A program made the translations under genes and the position numbers. DNA of 64,000 bases from Liopterus haemorrhoidalis. Lineage: Eukaryota > Arthropoda > Insecta > Coleoptera > Dytiscidae. Positions 1 through 11,121 of the stretch are shown here, in pieces. The DNA is taken from assembly GCA_963971575.1 (NCBI GenBank), contig OZ020619.1:25734800-25798799 (forward strand), given 5' to 3'. The notes beneath the pieces were generated by a model that saw nothing but the letters and a program-made list of their open reading frames with translations, had not been told where the DNA came from and ran no database searches. Each line of letters begins with the position of its first letter. Positions within the stretch are counted from its first letter, which is position 1.

Positions 1-644
1 CTAGTTATTGGGCTTTTATTACAAAATTATCTTTGGACATTGGCTTCCGGTTAAATGACCTCTTCCGTCCAGCATGAAGGCTGACGATAGTGTGGTAATG
101 CCACATCGGAGGCTAGATTGGACATTAAATCATCATGATTATGAAAATTAAATCAGTAAACATTTCAACGTTTACATAACATCATAGGCTTACTAAAATA
201 TTTGATTTCAACGGAAAGATATAAAGTCTCATATCAGTGGATCGCTAAAATGATTACCGATATAAATAGAAACCCGCAACAAGCAGTAATATTTATATTT
301 GTTCCTACAATAATGACCAACCTGGAACATACTGAGACATTTTCGATAAAATGCAACAGCAACCAAAAAGTTTCACATTGTTCATTTGGTGGATACGTAC
401 CTTAAGAATTGCGGCAATGGAAACAGTCTTTGGCGAATAAATAACAAATAACACTTTGGATATCTATACGTGGTCACGTTTCAATCTGCGTCGACATTTT
501 AAATAAAGGCAGTCAGGCAACTGTGCGTGTTAGGAACTTTCATATGCACCAAATCATGATCAGTGAATTGAGACTAATGTATCCACCGACAAAACTGACA
601 TTTCTATGTGTAGATTTATACAGTTGGATTTTTTTACCTGTATA
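1..644. other. AT-rich non-coding stretch
   Basis: No open frame resembling a known family, no inverted-repeat pair and no tandem repeat was seen. It ends at the TA that precedes the element at 645. Confidence 0.5.
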
Positions 645-1771
645 TACAGGGTGTTTGTTTGAAACGGGGCACCCTGAAAATCTCCTTTATTTGTAAAGAT
701 ACAAAAAATCTTCAGAACAAAAGTTAAACTAGACAAAAAGGCCCATCTAAAGGTTACTATAAGAATTCTGAGGCACTTCCGGTTTCACTGGAAATGATGT
801 CAACTTTTGATCTAGCATAGGAATCGATAATTTTATATTTTTTTCCTAAAAGTACATTAAATTAGCTTTACAATGACACCAAAAAATCATATTTTTATGT
901 TAACCATTTCAAAATGGCGACCATTTATTTACAAAATAATAATCAACATAAGTTTTACAAAGTTGAACGTAGAAAGCTTTGAAAACAATAAAAAAAGGAA
1001 CAAAATATCTCTAAAATAAACTATTTGACTATTTAGAAAAAAAAAACTATTACTTTTTACAATTATTTTACAAAAAACAAAAAAAAAATTACAAATGTTC
1101 GATCAAACCACCATTATTGTCCACACATTTTCTCATTCTTAATAAAAACTTTTCCATCGCCCTTATAAGAGTACACTCTTGGATATCCCGGATTGCACTT
1201 CTAACCCTTTCTTCTAAATCTTCTATCGTCGTTGGTGTTGTCCGATACACTCTATCTTTTAAATACCCCCAAACGAAAAAATCCAATGGCGTGAGATCCG
1301 GCGATCATGCAGGCCAGGGATTAAGTGAATGTGTTCCAATCCATTTACCTGGGTATTGGCCATTTAAATAGGCACACACGTTTCTAGCTTTATGAGCTGG
1401 TGCTCCATCTTGTTGGAACCACATTCCTATCCTATCAGCAAGTGGTAAATCATCCAACAAATCCTCCACTTCATTTTGTAAAAAATGGTTAACATTTTGA
1501 AATGGTTAACATAAAAATATGACTTTTTGGTGTCATTGTAAAGCTAATTTAATGGTAAAGTACTTTTAAGAAAAAAATATATAATTATCGATTCCCTATG
1601 CTAGATCAAAAGTTGACATCATTTCCGGTGAAACCGGAAGTGCCTCAGAATTCTTATAGTAACCTTTAGATGGGCCTTTTTGTCTAGTTTAACTTTTGTT
1701 CTGAAGATTTTTTGTTATTTTACAAATAAAGGAGATTTTCGGGGTGCCTCGTTTCAAACAAACACCCTGTG
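645..1771 (-). mobile_element. Tc1/mariner-type element with ~275-bp TIRs
   Basis: A DNA transposon of 1127 bp. The outer ends read (TA)TACAGGGTGTTTGTTTG on the left and CAAACAAACACCCTGTG(TA) on the right, giving a TA duplication at 643-644 and 1772-1773. The inverted similarity runs far inside, to about 917 on the left and from about 1493 on the right, with only scattered mismatches. The central ~570 bp hold the C-terminal part of a DDE transposase on the minus strand. The element lacks the N-terminal DNA-binding domain, so it is non-autonomous. The long near-identical TIRs would fold into a strong hairpin if transcribed. Confidence 0.85.
1089..1478 (-). pseudogene. DDE transposase, C-terminal fragment
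   Basis: Minus-strand coding relic inside the long-TIR element at 645-1771. Conceptual translation gives, in order, WFQQDGAPAHKA (second catalytic Asp), a YPGKWIG segment, then SPDLTPLDFFVWGYLKD (third catalytic residue) and the downstream VYRTTPTTIEDLEERV helix typical of insect Tc1/mariner-related transposases. The codon before SPDLTP is TGA where related proteins have Arg (WPARSPDL), consistent with CGA-to-TGA decay. The N-terminal helix-turn-helix and the first catalytic Asp are absent, the frame ending at the inner edge of the right TIR. Such enzymes cut and paste DNA at TA sites; this copy cannot. The family is clear; the exact subfamily is not. Confidence 0.8.
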
Positions 1772-1773
1772 TA

Positions 1774-2035
1774 CTATCGTATAATATTTATATAACGTGA
1801 GTTAAATATAGTTAGTAAGAAGAATACATATACTTTCACAAGTAGATAACAAATAACACCCTAGCCTGAACCGGTGTTGCACACGACACCTATAACTACG
1901 GTGACCATACGTCCTTTATTATAAAGCACAGTCCTTTATTCTAGAGCGTTATCTTATTTATTAATTTCTTAAAAACTCACTTTTGTTTTTTTAGAACCCG
2001 TGCGCCAACAGTTGACGAATAATGGAGTGGGGCTA
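1774..2035. other. Spacer with possible hAT-like end
   Basis: Non-coding. The segment near 1900 (GGTGACCATACGTCC) resembles termini of hAT-type non-autonomous elements, but no matching opposite end was found. Confidence 0.25.
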
Positions 2036-2037
2036 TA

Positions 2038-3342
2038 CGAGGACTACCTCTTAAGTTTTTACAAAAACTAAGAAAGAAAACATTTTTTTTGCTGTTTTTT
2101 TTAAACTGTTTTATTGCTTTTCAAAATAATCGCCTTAAAGATTTACTGACTTTCGCATGCGTTCAAACCAATTCTCGAAACATTTTTTCCACTCTGGTAT
2201 CTCTGGTAAGTTGGTATCTCAAAAACATGTTTTTCGAAGGCTTCGACAGCTTCTTGAGGTAATGAAAATCGCTAGCCACGCATTTTTTGTTTGACATTGA
2301 GGAACAAAAAAAAGTCGTTAGGGGATAAATCAAGTGAATACGGGCCATGACACAATAATTAGATGTTTTTCTCTCAAATAATCAATTGATTGACATGCTG
2401 TGTGGGAACTTGCATTGTCATGATGAAGGATGATGCGACGTTTTTGGTTGTTTTTAATGATTTGGTCGATGACTTCTGGCAAACAAATTGTTGTATACCA
2501 TCCAGCATTAACTGTTCTCCGATCATCTAAAGCAATGGTTGCGACAAGTCCAGTACTACTGAAAAAGCAAGCGATCATTTTCTTTGAAGTTCTTCGTGAA
2601 CGAACAACTTTTGTGGGTTTCGGTTCATCTTGGAAGACCCAAACAGTAGATTTTTACTTAGTTTCCGGTTCATATGAAAAAATCCAAGTTTCGTCACCTC
2701 TAATGATGTATGCGGATTTTACAGTATCTAAGTTGATTTTCTTTTTAACATTCCCTTACAACAACATCAACAAGAGCCTTTTCTTGAGCTTCGGTCTAAT
2801 TATGCGGATTCCACAGGGAATAGATCTATTTCACAGCTAAATGTTCATGCAAAATCGAATGTATTGCAGTCTGTGACATGCGAAAGGGTGCCTTATCTCA
2901 CGGTATGTCACATGATGATCTTCTTCAATAATTTTGCGCACAGCAACAATGTCTTTTTGAATCCCAACCGAATTTGGTCGACCTTCACGAGATTCATCAC
3001 TGACAGACACACGAGCACGATGAAATTCTGCAAACCAATTGTAAACAGTCTTTTCTGATGGTGCTTCATTTCTAAGAGTTGAACGAAGCGAATCTATACA
3101 TTGTTGTTGAGTTAGACCTTTACTAAAATTGTAAAAAATTATCCAACGAAAACCTTCACGAGTAATATCCATTTTAACACAAACTGGTTTTTTTAACGCT
3201 CACGGTCAACAAACTACTCGGTCAATTTATAAGCTGCCTCTGATTACACAATAACAAATGCCAAATTTTACCAATATAATAATAACCGATTTCAATATTG
3301 CTGTCTAGTGGTCGTTTGTAAAAACAGAAAATGAAATCCTCG
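2038..3342 (-). mobile_element. mariner element, full length, decayed
   Basis: Length 1305 bp, the usual size of a mariner. Ends are CGAGGA...GTTTTTACAAA in inverted orientation (about 28 bp, imperfect), flanked by TA at 2036-2037 and 3343-3344. It carries a minus-strand transposase pseudogene. A shorter relative of its catalytic region lies at 5841-5976. The CGAGG-type terminus is shared with the other mariners in this window (8583, 13934, 48949), although their internal TIR sequences differ. Confidence 0.85.
2163..3172 (-). pseudogene. mariner transposase (SETMAR-type), broken
   Basis: Minus-strand transposase in several frames. The N-terminal part (3172 down to 2837) begins MDITREGFRWIIFYNF and holds the paired helix-turn-helix region, including TVYNWFAEFHRARVSVSDE and EGRPNSV. 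The central part (2578 down to 2330) has ILHHDNASSHTA with the second catalytic Asp. After a frame change the third Asp follows in LDLSPNDFFLF near 2300-2330. Family members are about 340-350 residues, matching the span. At least two frame changes separate the pieces, so no active enzyme is made. The DD34D-type motif spacing and TA target site agree with mariner. The element's TIRs lie just outside on both sides. Confidence 0.85.
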
Positions 3343-3344
3343 TA

Positions 3345-4620
3345 ACTGACTTCTTACTAACCCAACTTTTACAACTTAACTTCAAATGACTACATAATAT
3401 GATAGTGATACTTTTGTATTCCACAGCCTACCAGATCGATTATCCTCAGCGGAACCTTCGTATAAAAAACCACAACTTTTTGGTCACCTTTGCGAAATCA
3501 CCTTTATAAATTTTTAATGAAGTTTTCTTCATTTACACAATTAACTTAATAGCAGAACCGAGCAACAATTAAATGCTTCCTATTAATGGCACGTGTTTGT
3601 ACTTGCCAGGATTAAGCCAACCCAAATAAACCGCATACGTTCTACGCACAATTTACTCTGACCAAAAAGTTACTAATGAATTCGCACAAACAAACTGACG
3701 AGAGATTTAACCGCCATATTAAATGTGATACCAATTATAAAGCTTTAGAAACGTCCAAAATGCCAAGTTCTACTAATCTTTTAAATGTGGTATATGACTT
3801 CCTAATTTAAATATATAGAGCGTTCATTAATGATCGATAGCTTTTGAATTTAGCGAACAGCCGTATTAGTATTTTTCATCCCTAATTGTTTATACCCCAG
3901 TTGTACATCACTGATTTAATCATACGTAGATAAGGATATAATTTGACATTGGCCATTGTCGGACATTGACAATTTCTAGTTTATTTATTATAATTCATTT
4001 CTTAGCTTCGTGCGGAACTAAATTCCTGATCTCAGGACCCTTGAATTTTCCGCCCTCCACTATAATCGAAACCAATTCGCGCAGGCTAACTTTCATCAAC
4101 ACTTGCGGTATTTGGGCTCAACTCTAGCAAATAACAAACAAACATTTATTTCCCAGCCTCACCTAATTTCTCCACAGAACATTTTAATACGTATATAAAG
4201 TAGTTAGTTTGCGGTTGTGCGTATACGTACGTACTAAAAAATAGAGAAGGGCTGCAACGTTAAAAAAAAATACATCGGTATGCTCATGACATCGTTTATG
4301 GTAAAATAGGTCTGTATTTAGAATCTCAGAACCCTCGAATTTTCTGACCCTTGAAGTAATTAAAATCAATCGAAAACGTTAAACTTTCTAGAATGGACCG
4401 GACAAAGATAAAATTTCACAAACCACCCGTCGCGAGAATTTCTTTGAATGATCGATTTTTAGGGATTTTACAAGGGGTATTTTAAAATAAACATTTTTAA
4501 GAATTCAGATAATAAAATAAAATTAGAAACCTAACGTTACAGCACGTATCTTTAGAAATATATTTTTAAATGTTTCGTTTTTCAAGGAGACAATTGTTCA
4601 GAGTTATTGCTTAATAACTT
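3345..4620. other. AT-rich spacer with one diverged direct repeat
   Basis: No gene seen. A segment at about 4030-4070 (CTCAGGACCCTTGAATTTTC) recurs in diverged form at about 4325-4365 (CTCAGAACCCTCGAATTTTC), suggesting an old duplication or two decayed copies of a repeat. Confidence 0.4.
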
Positions 4621-4626
4621 TGAACA

Positions 4627-5472
4627 CCAGTATCTCCTCGAACAATCTTCAATAACTTTCCAGATTCCATAAATTGTGAAGAAAAAATTATTTTTGCAGA
4701 CGACACAAATTTCTCGAATCCGTATTCCGAACTAGACTACAATAATATAATTACAGAAGCACAAAATTGGTTTAATAGTAATAAATTACTATTAAATCTT
4801 ACTAAAACCAACAAACTAATTTTTTCTTTAAGGCAAAGCAACGTAGATTTTGGTTCAACATCAATAAAATTTTTAGGACTAAATTTAGACCATAAATTAA
4901 ATTTCAAATCTCACATGTTACAACTTGGGAATAAATTATCAAAAACAATATATCTAGTAAGAAAAATTAGACTTCATGTTTCAGACAATATTGTTAAGAT
5001 GATATATCATTCATTATTTGAGAGTCACTTGATTTATGGGATAATAATATGGGGAGCATTACCATGTGCGAAAAATATGTTCTTAATACAAAAAAGAATG
5101 ATAAGAATAATGTGTAATGTCAAAAGTAGAACGCATTGTCGACCACTTTTTATTAAACTAGGTCTACTTACCTTGCCATGCCTGTACATTTATTATTGTC
5201 TTCTGTACGTGAGAGAAAATATAAATAAATTCAATAAGATGAAAGATGTTCATGAATACAATACCAGGCATAATGATCTGTTACTAGTTAATAGAATTAG
5301 ACTGGAAAAAGAAAAATCTAATCCTAATTACATGGGTGTTGTTTTATATAATAAGTTACCTGCTAGTTTCAAAAAATTATCTTGCATTAAATTTAAATAT
5401 GAATTAAAAATTTTATTAAAAAAACATAATTTTTATAGTATTTGTGAATACTTGAATATTAAGTATTTCTGA
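4627..5472 (+). pseudogene. LINE reverse transcriptase, C-terminal ~280 residues
   Basis: Open frame of 281 codons continuous from a TGA at 4621 to the TGA at 5470. It begins within the RT palm: IIFADDTNF carries the catalytic YADD-like motif (here FADD) near residue 25, followed by KLLLNLTKTNKLIF, FLGLNLDHKLNF, the thumb, and a C-terminal segment with SHLIYGIIIWG, IQKRMIRIM and HEYNTRHN, features common in Jockey/CR1-type RTs of insects. The enzyme would copy element RNA at a nicked target. The frame is intact for its length, so decay is modest, but the truncation removes the endonuclease and RT motifs 1-4. An internal Met (4915) is not a native start. Assigning Jockey rather than CR1 is uncertain. 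Confidence 0.8.
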
Positions 5473-5725
5473 GTGAGATAAATTTTTGGAAATAAAAATT
5501 AATTTGTAGCTAAACCTAAGATTGATGTTCTATAATATGTATTAACACTGTATGTCAGCTGATATCTATTATATTTGTATTTAATTCAATTATTAGAACA
5601 TTTCGTTAATTTCAATATATTGTAGATTATGTATGTAAACTATGACCTATGTAAACATTCCTGTAATGTCTGAACATCAATAAACAATTATTATTAAACA
5701 ATTATTATTGTTATTATTATTATCT
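4627..5725 (+). mobile_element. 5'-truncated non-LTR retrotransposon (Jockey/CR1-like)
   Basis: Coding part 4627-5472, then a roughly 200-bp 3' UTR ending in an (ATT)-rich tail at about 5680-5725. The 5' portion (endonuclease and most RT palm motifs) is missing, as expected from incomplete reverse transcription. It is related at the C-terminus to the minus-strand LINE end at 38090-38460. Confidence 0.8.
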
Positions 5726-5840
5726 TTTTACCCTTCTTCCTAGAAATAACTTATAAAAACACACGTCTCTCTAAGGATTAGATCAGACAGTATTCGGTCC
5801 GGTTAGCATTAACATCTAATTTGTTGAATTCTTAGAGGCA

Positions 5841-5976
5841 CTGTGGAGCTTGCATTGTCATGATGAAGAATGATGCGACGTTATTGGTTGTTTTTCCTGA
5901 TTTTGTTGATGACTTCTGGCAAACAAATTGTTGTATACCATTCAGCATTAACTGTTCACCGATCCTCTAAAGAAAT
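5841..5976 (-). mobile_element. mariner fragment related to 2038 element
   Basis: About 135 bp strongly matching 2395-2535 (shared runs such as TGCATTGTCATGATGAAG and AACAAATTGTTGTATACCA). It encodes part of the catalytic region on the minus strand. It stops abruptly at the AT run at 5976-5987, where the LTR-like repeat begins. Confidence 0.8.
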
Positions 5977-5987
5977 ATATATATATA

Positions 5988-6940
5988 TGGACGAGCGTTT
6001 GTCTTAAGTATAATATTTGTGTTCTAAGTCTTGAGCCCTAAAATATGAAATTCTAGTTTTGATATTTGAGATTTGATAACTAAGATCTGAGTTTAGATAT
6101 TTAAGTTTAGAATTTGAGCGTTTATTGGAAATAATAAATGACAGATCACTGATCTCGGAACGGCAAAATAAACTGATAGATAGTTGAGTTGAGAATTGAT
6201 AGCTTGTTGAGTACTACAAGACACACTGTGCAATGCTGATGATGAGACACTGTGAGTGCAGGATGATAAGGTACTGGTGTAGAGCAACGACAGACATTGA
6301 GCTTGCTGGGTACTGTAGACAACCTATAATGAAAGAAACTGATAAATAGTTACTGAGTGTCTGAGCTTGTTGATCTAGTCACTGAGATCGCGGTAGAGAA
6401 AATGATTAATAACAAACAGAGTCTCTAAGCTTTCAGATCACATTTTTTCTGGAAGGTTCTATTTAAGCAAATAAATATTTTTACTAATTGGTACTGGTTC
6501 ATAGTTGATTTTGCGAAAGATCAATTTTGCGCCCAAATTGCTCTATTCTCAGATTATGAATTAGGTGAAGACATCCAAGAGTTCGGTGGATCGAGCTTGG
6601 TAGAACTATGTATAGTCAGAGAGTTTGTTGGAACTCTAGATATTATTAAAATTTGAAGATGCCGCGAGGACGTGGCAGGAGCAGGACGGCCGTGTTAGGA
6701 TAATAAGTTGTTTTATTTTGCAGTTTAAGTTAGATGATGCCGCGAGGACGCGGCAAGATCAGGACGGCCGTGTAAGGATCAGATCTAGTTCTTGGACGTC
6801 CTTTGTAATGTTACAATAGTAACCATAACATTATGACATATGTGTGACAGATTATAAATACGTAGTAATAAATGCTTATATGTGCTTGGATTTGTGTGTT
6901 TTAATTGATATTATCATGAACGCTCTAAAGCGTTCTATCA
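5988..6940 (+). repeat. LTR-like dispersed repeat, copy 1
   Basis: Starts TGGACGAGCGTTTGTC, ends AAAGCGTTCTATCA, and lies in TATATA on both sides (a TSD cannot be separated from the AT microsatellite). It holds two copies of a GC-rich motif (ATGCCGCGAGGACG...GACGGCCGTGT) at about 6659 and 6735, then an AATAAA near 6868. The last 170 bp recur at 53872-54044 and the last 270 bp at 55160-55434. The TG...CA ends and late AATAAA suggest a solo LTR, but no PBS, gag or pol is present, so another dispersed repeat class is possible. Confidence 0.5.
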
Positions 6941-7255
6941 TATATATATAAAAAAAAGTAGATCCCAAATACAAAAAGGTTGAACAGCCCTGCTCTATAT
7001 GCACTTTTTTCTTACACGTATCCTTTGACCTACCTTTTCTTTTTTTACCACTATTTTGTCACTATTTGGTTTTCGGAGTGTGTGTCCACTCCACTTCTTG
7101 CGAGCCCCTTTTCGTAGATAACTATTTAATTTAATTAGAAAAGGACACATGAAGAAGAAGATAAGTAACATACTTGAACGTACCAAACTTAAAACCGATG
7201 GTTTAACCGATTTTACGTCGACTTTTACCGTCCCGTATTGTACAAATAGAGACAG
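6941..7255. other. Spacer
   Basis: AT microsatellite followed by unassigned sequence up to the hAT fragment; no gene seen. Confidence 0.35.
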
Positions 7256-7420
7256 CCTAATATTCCATATTTTAATGAAAAGATAAAATTAAGCAGAGCT
7301 CATGTTGAAAGAATTTTGTCAATGTCAATTCAATGGACAGAAGAGAAAAATAAGATGGACTTGACAATGGAAGCACTGGAAGCAATTTTACATTGTTTAG
7401 TTAACATCAATATCTCTTGA
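7256..7420 (+). pseudogene. hAT transposase C-terminal dimerisation fragment
   Basis: Fifty-four codons ending at TGA (7418). The translation includes LSRAHVERILSMSIQW, then TMEALEAILHCLVNIN. The pattern (small residue, VER, F/L-S, then a helix before the C-terminus) matches the dimerisation domain found at the end of hAT-superfamily transposases, with ILSM where FS is usual. A stop lies just upstream, and no BED finger, catalytic motifs or TIRs were found nearby. It is therefore a short relic. Because it is short, chance resemblance cannot be excluded. Confidence 0.5.
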
Positions 7421-7657
7421 GAAAATTTCTATAAACTTGTAATAAACGTAATAATCCAGTTTTATTAAAGAATGCTAAAAGTAGCGCTAAATATATGTCT
7501 GGACTGTACCTAATTATTATAATGTTCTAATATTATGCCATATAGTAAAAAAGTTTTAATCTTCGGAGTTGGCTTTTTTTACACACCCATGTCCCGGTTT
7601 GGTCCCGATATTGGTTTTTCAAACTCAGGCATCCGTATCTTTGGTTAAATAATATTA

Positions 7658-7876
7658 CAGGAATACCTCGAATAGTCCGGCTTCGATCAGTTCATTCACT
7701 ATATTCCGGTTTGAAAATTTCAAAAACAATTTTTTTTGTATGGAACAAAATAAAAATAAATTCTAAAAATTTGTATACAAAATTATTTATTATGCGTTAG
7801 TTCCTCGATTAGTCCGGTTTCACACAGTCCGGGATATTGACGGAACTGATTACCCGGACTAAGCGAGGTATTCCTG
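7658..7876. mobile_element. Tigger/pogo-type MITE (219 bp)
   Basis: Ends CAGGAATACCTCGAATAGTC and (reverse complement of right) CAGGAATACCTCGCTTAGTC, flanked by TA at 7656-7657 and 7877-7878. Imperfect inverted similarity extends to about 35 bp. An extra internal copy of the terminal motif (CCTCGATTAGTCCGG) lies near 7803. Pogo/Tigger elements carry closely similar ends (CAGGNATACCTCG), which supports the assignment. No coding capacity. Confidence 0.85.
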
Positions 7877-7878
7877 TA

Positions 7879-8580
7879 TTTTGATTTTACTAAGTTCTTT
7901 TATTAAGCAAAATTATCGAGCGCTATACGTTATAGCGTTTTGACACTAGTTGCACTACTATAAAGACAATGAGGATCTGATTTACTTTCCTAAAAATAAC
8001 TAATTTGACAAGATTATCCACCATATTAAAAGAGGAAGATTATAATAAAGCTATATAAAAGGTCTGAACATGAAACGTTAAGTTGTAATTAATTAAGCCC
8101 AATTACTGGCTACTCTGGAGACGCCATACAGGTTCAAACCAATTACCGTAATCAATAATGTAACACTTTGTTATGTGCTGGCCGACGCTCCGGTCTGGCC
8201 CTAAGAGACCGCGGTCAACTGTACCCCAACACGCTAAGATGCCTTATCAATATTTCAAGCCGCTGAAGAGTTCGGGATAGTTTATACAATGGCGAGATGT
8301 TGAGATATTCTCTTGATACCAACACTTTACTCTATAAACTAAACACCAATAAGAAAAAAAAAAAGTTTTCCGGAAAAATGTTACATTAAAAAATATTATC
8401 TAAATTGTTGAACACAGTGCAAGACTATGGCTGACTCTGCAACACTACTACATGAGACACCACTATCCAGCAATGTTTCTTAAATGTATCGTAACTAGGA
8501 AACCTGCCACAGAATATCTTCGAAAGGCATTTACTAATTTTATTGATTAAATTAGCACAGCTAATATCTAGTACCATATA
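7879..8580. other. Non-coding spacer
   Basis: No supported feature. A short GC-richer patch lies at about 8178-8235, with no recognised motif. Confidence 0.4.
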
Positions 8581-8582
8581 TA

Positions 8583-9325
8583 CGAGGGTTGACTTTTATG
8601 ATTCGGGATTGCGCTAAACTGTGCTGCCTTCTGGAAACTGACACTTCTATCGTAAAGTTCGACATTTTTGTCTGTATAAGCACTCAGAACGTTTTGACTT
8701 ACGAGCGCTTTTTGTGTTGTTTACAGTAACTTGAAAAAATTTATCTCGGCTAAAAATTTAATTAAATTATTTCAATTAAATTAAATCAACATTTTGGAGC
8801 GATTATTTTTTACAACTTTCGACGTAAATTAACCCAACAACTGTGCATCGATGAACTTAATTCGACTTCTGGCGATGAAGCACCATCAAGGACTACTGTT
8901 TATCGATGGTTTGCCGACTTCAATCGTAGCCTTAGTTCGCTGAAGGACGACTTTCGTGATGGTCCTCCAAAATCGGTTGATGTTCCGGAAAACATTGATG
9001 CTGTGCGTGAACTAATACTGCAAGATCTCATGTGACTTATCGTGAGATTGAGGTATCCTTGGTTATTAGTGGGACCAGCATACATTCACTATTGCATGAA
9101 CATTTGGCCGTCAAAATGATTTGTTCGCGTTGGATTCCACATAATTTGACAATCGCAGTGGAAAAAGCCACAATCGGAGTAGAAAAAATGCTTCGAAAAT
9201 TGGTTCAAACGCATGCAAAAGTGTATTGATTTTCACGGAGAATATTTTCAAAAACAATAAAGCCACTTTTGTTGATAAATAATTGTTTTTGATCTCAAAC
9301 CCCGAAATATAAAAGGCAACCCTCG
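8583..9325 (+). mobile_element. mariner, internally deleted (743 bp)
   Basis: Ends CGAGGGTTGACTTTTAT and (reverse complement of right) CGAGGGTTGCCTTTTAT, flanked by TA at 8581-8582 and 9326-9327. About 27 bp of TIR are visible. It encodes the N-terminal half and extreme C-terminus of a mariner transposase on the plus strand, with the catalytic core removed. Confidence 0.9.
8784..9260 (+). pseudogene. mariner transposase lacking the catalytic core
   Basis: Plus-strand relic. The first frame gives FYNFRRKLTQQLCIDEL, then TTVYRWFADFNRSLSSL and VPENIDAVRELI, the two helix-turn-helix units of the mariner DNA-binding domain. It stops at TGA near 9034, and a one-base shift resumes with HVTYREIEVSLVISGTSIHS, HEHLAVKMICSRWIPHNLT. 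The sequence then jumps directly to NWFKRMQKCIDFHGEYFQ and a stop at 9258, the extreme C-terminus of the family. The roughly 170 residues bearing the DD34D triad are deleted. The product could not transpose; a DNA-binding-only fragment would also be prevented by the frameshift. Confidence 0.85.
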
Positions 9326-9327
9326 TA

Positions 9328-10734
9328 CTAGTCAATCTCTAGCCTTTATAAACCTACACTCTCTAATAAGTAATTAAATATTTCTGTAAAAACCAGATCA
9401 GTAAAGCAGGCGCGCACCCAGGAAGAGAGAGCTCACGGGCTTATGCCTCTCCCTCCAAGCCCTAAAAAACACGTTTTTCAGGGATATATTTGCCTTGTAA
9501 TTGAAAGTGACTCCGTCCAACAAAAAAATGGAGCGTTAAAAATGTTGGCTTCTGAATTCCCTAAGAAAATTGATTGGCTTCTGAGGCCCGCTAAGAAAAA
9601 TTCTGGGTACACGGTTGCTGTGAACTAATCATCACACTTCAGTAACTTGCCTTGCGCAGCAATTTCAGCGATTTTCTAACGTTTTCCCATTTTCTTACCT
9701 AGAAAAAAAAAAGAAAAAAAATTAGACAAGAAAAAAAAACTAGCTCAGATTCATACATGTTTATTTCTAGCACGTAAAATTAAATTAATAAAAATCAGTG
9801 GTGGTTTTCAAGAGAAGGCAACGAAGGCATTTCAAAAAAAAAAAAATAGAATTGAACACACATATTTTACTTTAATTTGGACTTATATTAATTTATTTTA
9901 AATAAAATATTTGTATAATTTATAGTACGTAATATAAACTTAAGTCCTACATGTGAGGAAGCTTCTAAAAATTAGGCAAAGAAGGCATTTTTCCTTTCTT
10001 TCTTCTGTATTAAGATAATTTAATTTTCAGGTTATATTTACCTTATTTTTATTTTTAAACAAACAGGGAAATCAAAATTTATAAGTGTACCTATCACAAT
10101 TTTTTAAAAGTTTTAAATATTTACTTGCAATATATCGGGAAATCTTTTGGTTCTTCTCGGATTTTCAAAAAAACAACATTTGTAAAACGAGATATTCACT
10201 AGAAGTTTTAGACAAATGAAAATATTTTAAAATGTTTCTTTAGGTAAATTAAAAGGGTCACTCATATCACACAGTGGCCTTTGTTTAATTCGAAGTGATC
10301 TCCTAAAAAGCATTTGTATATATTTTTATTCACCTGTGACAGAACGGCCACCCGCCGTCTGTCAGCTACGCCACTGGAAGGCGCCATCCCTGACATATGT
10401 TAGTTTCAAGTGGGACATCTAAAAGAAATGGAACTAAGGGCCAAGAGATCAGCCGTAAACGAGTCTTTGAACGAGTAACTGCAGAGAATGGCCAATAGTC
10501 TCAGCAACTTAGGCCAAATAATAAATTAAAAAAAAAAAACTGCAGAGAAATTCCAAAGTAAGCTCTGACACCGACCCATTGGACTGGCAGCGCAGTGCAA
10601 CAGCGGTTACAGCGGGCCGGTGCCGTCTAACAACCAGTCTAGCGGACTACAACGAGAGGCCAGTCGTAAGGGCTTCATTCCACAGTACCACGGAAGAAGA
10701 GGACGCCGCTTAGAAGGTAAGGTATACGCTAATC
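9328..10734. other. Unassigned stretch with a weak MITE candidate
   Basis: A pair of weakly similar inverted ends (GCGCACCCAGGAA near 9411; right-hand partner near 9605) may bound a decayed MITE at about 9404-9626. An ORF of 61 codons at 9443-9628 lies within it and resembles nothing I know. The rest is A-rich. A hAT-like end (reverse complement CAGTGGCGTAGCTGACAGAC) sits at about 10357-10376 with no convincing partner. The GC content rises after about 10560, leading into the tandem repeat. Confidence 0.3.
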
Positions 10735-11121
10735 CGGTGATGAAGACACTTCTCTGAATGCGCGATCCTCGGAGTCCGTGTTCCTTGGGTGTTTTGGCGT
10801 AGCCAGCGTCGCCGGCGAGAGTCGGTTTGGGCAGGCGGTCACACTTTTGGACTGCTCAGTCTTAGCTCCGGCTAGGAAGCAGTTATCTAGTGCCATCACG
10901 AGGTGAATCGTATGCTCTACGTTTCTAGGGCTCATATGTCGTAATATACCTCCGTCCGGTGACTGAGACACTTCTCTGAATACGCGCTCCTCGGAGTCCG
11001 TGTTCCTTGGGTGTTTTGACGTAGCCAGCGTCGCCGGCGAGAGTCGGTTTGGGCAGGCGGTCACATTTTGGGACTGCTCCATCTTGATTTCTGTCAGGAA
11101 GCAGTTATCTAGTGCAGTCAC
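10729..11121 (-). other. 74-codon periodic ORF within the 222-bp repeat
   Basis: Minus-strand frame of 130 codons, open across two repeat units because 222 is a multiple of three. Each unit yields ALDNCFL, then VTACPNRLSPATLAT, KHPRNTDSE and FREVS. No known domain is recognised. Openness may simply follow from the GC-rich composition and low stop density, and the third unit is out of phase (221 bp). There is no evidence of expression. I treat it as a property of the repeat, not a gene. Confidence 0.2.

Noticed and set aside
4184..4369. 61-codon minus ORF
   Set aside because: AT-rich, overlaps a decayed duplicate segment and shows no family match.
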